Shown: positions 22,283 to 24,438 of the stretch, piece by piece | How the letters are laid out: every line of letters starts with the position of its first letter | How positions within the stretch are numbered: position 1 is the stretch's first letter | Notes under the pieces: model-generated | What the model saw: the letters and a program-made list of their open reading frames with translations, nothing else | The model's database searches: none | Told to the model about the DNA's origin: nothing | Made by a program: the position numbers and the translations under genes | Virus record (IMG/VR): IMGVR_UViG_3300022933_000023 | Span: 1-24,438 of that record | Source: a virus | Reading direction: 5' to 3' (one strand) | DNA length: 24,438 nt

Positions 22283-22643
22283 AAATAAGTTAAAGATTGA
22301 AGCAGTACCAAGGGAAGATGCTTATTTACTTACCAGCAGACTCTCTTATATCACTAACCTGGGGGATAAAATTATCGTCCCGAAGGGGTTCAAAACCAAT
22401 TTCGCATCGGTTCCAAGACTCGCTAAGTTCTACATAGACGATGACGATTGGCAGATCCGCGCTCCATCTTGTATACACGATTTCCTATATTCGGCTGAAT
22501 CCGCAGAGCTAGGCTTTACCAGAAAACAGGCTGATGAAGTTCTGCTTGAAGCGATGATGGGTTTAGGGATGCGTAAAACCAAAGCCTTACTCATCTATTT
22601 TGTACTAAGATTATTCGGGGGTCCAAATTATGAAAAACGATAA
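22275..22643 (+). CDS. DUF1353 family protein
   Basis: A 122-residue protein with the DUF1353 pattern: IIVPKGFKTNFASVPRLAK, APSCIHDFLYSA, then a helical region with TRKQADEVLLEAMMGLGM. The HDFLY motif and the Asn/Ala-Ser-Val-Pro turn are the hallmarks. DUF1353 genes lie beside endolysin and spanin genes in many phages and prophages. The biochemical role is unknown, and the conserved His-Asp suggests a small enzyme. AGGAG stands 5 nt before the ATG. The end overlaps the lipoprotein gene by 14 nt. The family assignment is confident. Confidence 0.85.
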   Translation: MFKNKLKIEAVPREDAYLLTSRLSYITNLGDKIIVPKGFKTNFASVPRLAKFYIDDDDWQIRAPSCIHDFLYSAESAELGFTRKQADEVLLEAMMGLGMRKTKALLIYFVLRLFGGPNYEKR

Positions 22644-22866
22644 CAGTATCACCCTTCCACGCTATTTTGTTTTAGCGCTGGTATTTATGATAACGGTTCC
22701 ACTTTTGACCGCTTGCTCAACGGTGGCACTTGTCAGTCACGGTGCCAATTTAGCGGTATCTCAATACTGTTCTAAAGCGCCAGGTGCGGCTCGAAGTGTG
22801 ATCAGAAAGGCCGTTAACAAATCATTAGCCCCTAACTCGATAGCGATTACCTGTGCAGAAGATTAG
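22630..22866 (+). CDS. Small lipoprotein, candidate outer-membrane spanin or lysis accessory
   Basis: A 78-residue protein with a clear lipoprotein signal: a short polar start, a hydrophobic helix (YFVLALVFMITVPLL) and the lipobox LTAC with Cys29 as the modified residue. The mature part is only 50 residues, with two further Cys (QYCSKAPGAARSVIRKAVN; ITCAED) that may form a disulphide. It is set between DUF1353 and the endolysin, overlapping both (14 nt each). This is where outer-membrane spanins often sit. However, the mature part is not Pro-rich as in Rz1, and no matching inner-membrane spanin with an N-terminal anchor is seen nearby. Lipoprotein is well supported; spanin is only a guess. 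Confidence 0.7.
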   Translation: MKNDNSITLPRYFVLALVFMITVPLLTACSTVALVSHGANLAVSQYCSKAPGAARSVIRKAVNKSLAPNSIAITCAED

Positions 22867-23227
22867 TCAGCATTTCGCTAGAAGCGAGTTCGCTTGTCAG
22901 TGTGGTAATTGTCCACAGTCGAAAGACCCTACAGTTGATGTGACGCTGATCCAGATATTGGAAGAACTGCGACGGCATTTCGATACACCCATTACCGTCA
23001 CCTCCGGTGTCAGATGTAAATCGCATAATTCTGCATCGGGGGGCAGCGTTTTTTCAAAGCATCTTGAAGGAAAAGCAGCCGACGTACTTTTGAAAGGCGT
23101 AACGCCGGATCGAGTATACAAATATTTATTTGAGCGGTATCCTGATTCCTATGGTTTTGGAAAGTATGAAACCTTCACGCATATTGACAGTAGATCGCTA
23201 AAAGCTCGTTGGGAAATTAAGGGATAA
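22853..23227 (+). CDS. M15-family peptidoglycan peptidase (endolysin)
   Basis: A 124-residue enzyme with GTG start, overlapping the lipoprotein gene by 14 nt. It has the VanY/M15A pattern: FACQCGNCPQ near the start, LIQILEELRRHFDTPITVTS, then GVRCKSHN. The zinc-site segments are SKHLEGKAADV (H70, D77) and FTHIDSR (H110). The family cuts stem-peptide bonds such as D-Ala-D-Ala or L-Ala-D-Glu; here it should degrade peptidoglycan at lysis. There is no signal peptide, so release depends on a holin, for which the tiny membrane genes upstream are candidates. Length is typical for the stand-alone phage form. It is the last gene before the recombinase control region. Confidence 0.88.
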   Translation: MQKISQHFARSEFACQCGNCPQSKDPTVDVTLIQILEELRRHFDTPITVTSGVRCKSHNSASGGSVFSKHLEGKAADVLLKGVTPDRVYKYLFERYPDSYGFGKYETFTHIDSRSLKARWEIKG

Positions 23228-23234
23228 AAATAAC

Positions 23235-23280
23235 TTTACTTCAGATTTACTTCAAAAAAACCTTACTTCACTTTTACTTC
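23235..23280 (+). repeat. Four TTTACTTC boxes in two 11-bp-phased pairs (left arm)
   Basis: TTTACTTC occurs at 23235-23242, 23246-23253 and 23273-23280, and as CTTACTTC at 23262-23269. Starts within each pair are exactly 11 bp apart, one helical turn, so bound proteins would face the same side of the DNA. Such spacing is typical of integrase arm-type sites or excisionase (Cox/Xis-like) boxes. Confidence 0.7.
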
Positions 23281-23307
23281 ACCACCGCTGCAAACCCAGT
23301 AAACTCA

Positions 23308-23415
23308 GGGGGTGGTGGTGTCTCCCATGAGCTTTGGGCGTGTTCTGTGTATTTATGGGTATTTGTGGGTATTTGTAGTAAAAACAAGCATTTAGGCTGA
23401 GTTTTCACCACCCCC
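23308..23415. repeat. 10-bp perfect inverted repeat
   Basis: GGGGGTGGTG at 23308-23317 is the reverse complement of CACCACCCCC at 23406-23415, 88 nt apart. A further CACCACC at 23280-23286 can pair with 23311-23317 around a 24-nt loop. There is no T run, so it does not look like a terminator. It brackets the tandem 10-bp repeat. Confidence 0.6.
23346..23375 (+). repeat. Three tandem 10-bp units
   Basis: TGTGTATTTA, TGGGTATTTG and TGGGTATTTG stand head to tail; the last two are identical. The period of about one helical turn again suggests cooperative protein binding, perhaps by the integrase or an accessory factor, near the middle of the presumed attachment region. Confidence 0.65.
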
Positions 23416-23429
23416 ATTTGTGCTTTTCG

Positions 23430-23458
23430 TTGCAAAACTGGTTAAAAAGCGATATGGT
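23430..23458 (+). promoter_or_regulatory. Possible sigma70-type promoter for the integrase
   Basis: TTGCAA (23430-23435) and TATGGT (23453-23458) are separated by 17 bp; each matches the consensus at four of six positions. Transcription would begin within the right-hand TTTACTTC pair (23458-23476), so whatever binds these boxes could repress the gene. Confidence 0.4.
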
Positions 23459-23476
23459 TTACTTCTAATTTACTTC
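23458..23476 (+). repeat. TTTACTTC pair, 11-bp phased (right arm / operator)
   Basis: Two perfect TTTACTTC boxes at 23458-23465 and 23469-23476 have the same 11-bp spacing as the two pairs on the left side. They lie about 180 bp from the left group and just before the integrase start, giving a two-arm layout around a central segment. Confidence 0.7.
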
Positions 23477-23490
23477 AGTTGGGATCTGAG

Positions 23491-24438
23491 TTGGCGAATT
23501 TTACCAAGGTTGGTAGTCGCTACCGCGCGTCAGTGTGCGTAAACGGAAAGCGAAAATCAAAGACGTTTCGGACCAAGACCGAGGCGCGAGGTTGGGCGCT
23601 ACAAACTGAGATTGAAATAGAAACTGGTGTGGGTGACCCGACGCATTATCTCTTGGAAGATGCGCTGATTCGATACCGTGATGAGGTGACGGTTTTGAAG
23701 AAAGGCTCAAAACAAGAGGGTGATCGAATCAATGCCATGCTGCGTCTTCCACTGGCACAGATGCGACTCGATGATATTACCAGCGATGACATGGGGAAGT
23801 ATCGTGACGAGCGACTGAAGATCAACGGTGGTGGGACCGTGAACCGTGAATTGAGTTTAATATCAGTAATCTTCAATCGCGCCAGGATAGAGTGGAAGTG
23901 GGTGGACCATAACCCAATCTCAGATGTGACCAGGCCAAAGAACCCTAGACCAAGGGACCAACGGATTAACGACAATGAGATCCAGCGAGTGTGTGACGCT
24001 TTGGGTTATGCCGGTGGCGAGATAAATAGTAGTACCGATCTGGTTGCCGTGCTGTTTCTTCTAGCTATCGAAACTGCGATGAGGCTAGGCGAGTTGTGTG
24101 CGGTTGTGCCGAGCAGTGTACATTTGAGTGAGCGGTATGTTGAGGTCACTGATTCTAAAAACGGTGATAAGCGTAAAGTGCCGTTATCTATTAAAGCTGG
24201 TGAGCTATTTGGCAAGGTCATTCATGCTCAAATGAAGATCACTTCAGCCACTGCCGGAGCAATTTACCGTCAGCATCGTGGCGCGGCAGACATGGACCAT
24301 TTCAACTTCCACGACACAAGGCACGAAGCGATCACCCGACTAGCGCAGAAGCTGGATGTGTTGGACCTCGCCCGAATGATTGGGCATAGAGATCCAAAGT
24401 CACTAATGATCTACTACAATGCAACGCCGATTGAAATT
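23491..24438 (+). CDS. int: Tyrosine-type phage integrase (3' end cut by window)
   Basis: At least 316 residues in one frame open to the window end. The best start is TTG 23491 with GGGA 6 nt upstream, giving ANFTKVGSRYRASVCVNGKR, the usual N-terminal arm-binding domain of phage integrases. No ATG occurs until well inside the gene, so ATG-only searches miss it. A SAM-like core-binding domain follows (about 50-150: LRLPLAQMRLDDITSDDM; GTVNRELSLISVIFNRARIE). All catalytic residues are visible: R198 (TAMRLGEL), K223 (SKNGDKRKVPL), H274 and R277 (HDTRH), H299 (IGHRDP) and Y308 (MIYYNAT, nine residues after H299). Only a short C-terminal tail is missing. It integrates the phage DNA at the attachment site, presumably the repeat region directly upstream. 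Same strand as the late genes, an unusual but known arrangement. Confidence 0.93.
   Translation, partial: MANFTKVGSRYRASVCVNGKRKSKTFRTKTEARGWALQTEIEIETGVGDPTHYLLEDALIRYRDEVTVLKKGSKQEGDRINAMLRLPLAQMRLDDITSDDMGKYRDERLKINGGGTVNRELSLISVIFNRARIEWKWVDHNPISDVTRPKNPRPRDQRINDNEIQRVCDALGYAGGEINSSTDLVAVLFLLAIETAMRLGELCAVVPSSVHLSERYVEVTDSKNGDKRKVPLSIKAGELFGKVIHAQMKITSATAGAIYRQHRGAADMDHFNFHDTRHEAITRLAQKLDVLDLARMIGHRDPKSLMIYYNATPIEI

Larger units (their letters stand above)
23228..23490. other. Candidate attP and integrase regulatory region
   Basis: 263 nt without a credible ORF between the endolysin and the integrase. It holds six copies of TTTACTTC (one with a single change), three tandem 10-bp units, a 10-bp inverted repeat and a promoter-like sequence. 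This density of repeats next to a tyrosine integrase is the usual look of a phage attachment site with integrase arm-type or excisionase sites. The core crossover sequence cannot be identified without the host junction. No tRNA 3' end is recognisable. Confidence 0.55.

Noticed and set aside
23280-23320. CACCACC/GGTGGTG hairpin as terminator of the endolysin gene
   Set aside because: The 24-nt loop is long and no T run follows; better regarded as part of the attachment or regulatory region.
1-24438. CRISPR arrays, tRNA genes, insertion sequences
   Set aside because: No regularly spaced 25-40 bp repeats, no cloverleaf with a T-loop, and no transposase or terminal inverted repeats were seen on reading both strands.

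Overview
The window is almost entirely one rightward block of bacteriophage late genes that ends in a site-specific recombinase. Every credible gene is on the + strand, most neighbours overlap by 1-14 nt or abut, and the only sizeable gap (263 nt) lies just before the integrase. The order (portal, scaffold, major capsid, adaptor, fibres, nozzle, ejection proteins, lysis, integrase) and the absence of a tail tube, sheath or tape measure point to a short-tailed phage with an SU10-like (DUF5309-type) capsid protein. Two small proteins at 11404-12059 resemble families I associate with marine and cyanobacterial phages. Class I cell-wall lysis genes (lipoprotein, M15 peptidase) imply a Gram-negative host. 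Which host, and whether this is an integrated prophage or a free phage genome, cannot be read from the sequence. The large terminase and the N-terminus of the portal lie before base 1.

Layout. 3-977: portal C-terminal part. 978-3634: two effector-like proteins that share an 80%-identical N-terminal module but carry different enzyme bodies, one a HExxH zincin and one an ADP-ribosyltransferase of the polyvalent-protein type. 3627-5855: small protein, scaffold and major capsid, followed by a hairpin terminator. 5903-8612: connector-region proteins and a repetitive Ser/Thr/Ala protein. 8622-12994: tail-fibre region with a 925-residue adhesin (seven propeller-like blades plus a polyglycine domain), two small fibre-associated proteins and a collar-domain fibre. 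12994-15815: nozzle protein and small conserved proteins, including a GNAT-like one. 15812-21442: ejection-protein set, including a protein ending in a self-cleaving S74 chaperone, a cupin, a silk-like Gly/Ala protein and two larger internal proteins. 21445-23227: lysis region with several tiny membrane proteins, DUF1353, a lipoprotein and an M15 peptidase. 23228-23490: candidate attP and integrase control region with helically phased repeats. 23491-24438: tyrosine integrase with a TTG start, cut off by the window edge just past its catalytic tyrosine.

How it fits together. Portal, scaffold and capsid proteins build the head. Adaptor, nozzle, collar and fibre proteins build the tail and recognise the host. 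The ejection proteins are likely to cross the cell envelope with the DNA. The zincin and ART proteins, coded next to the portal with a common N-terminal tag, look like cargo delivered with the genome or acting early on the host. The lysis block releases progeny, and the integrase with its arm-like repeats makes the phage temperate. The points most worth following up are the shared-tag effector pair, the unannotated tiny membrane genes at 22075-22282, and the phased repeat array before the integrase.
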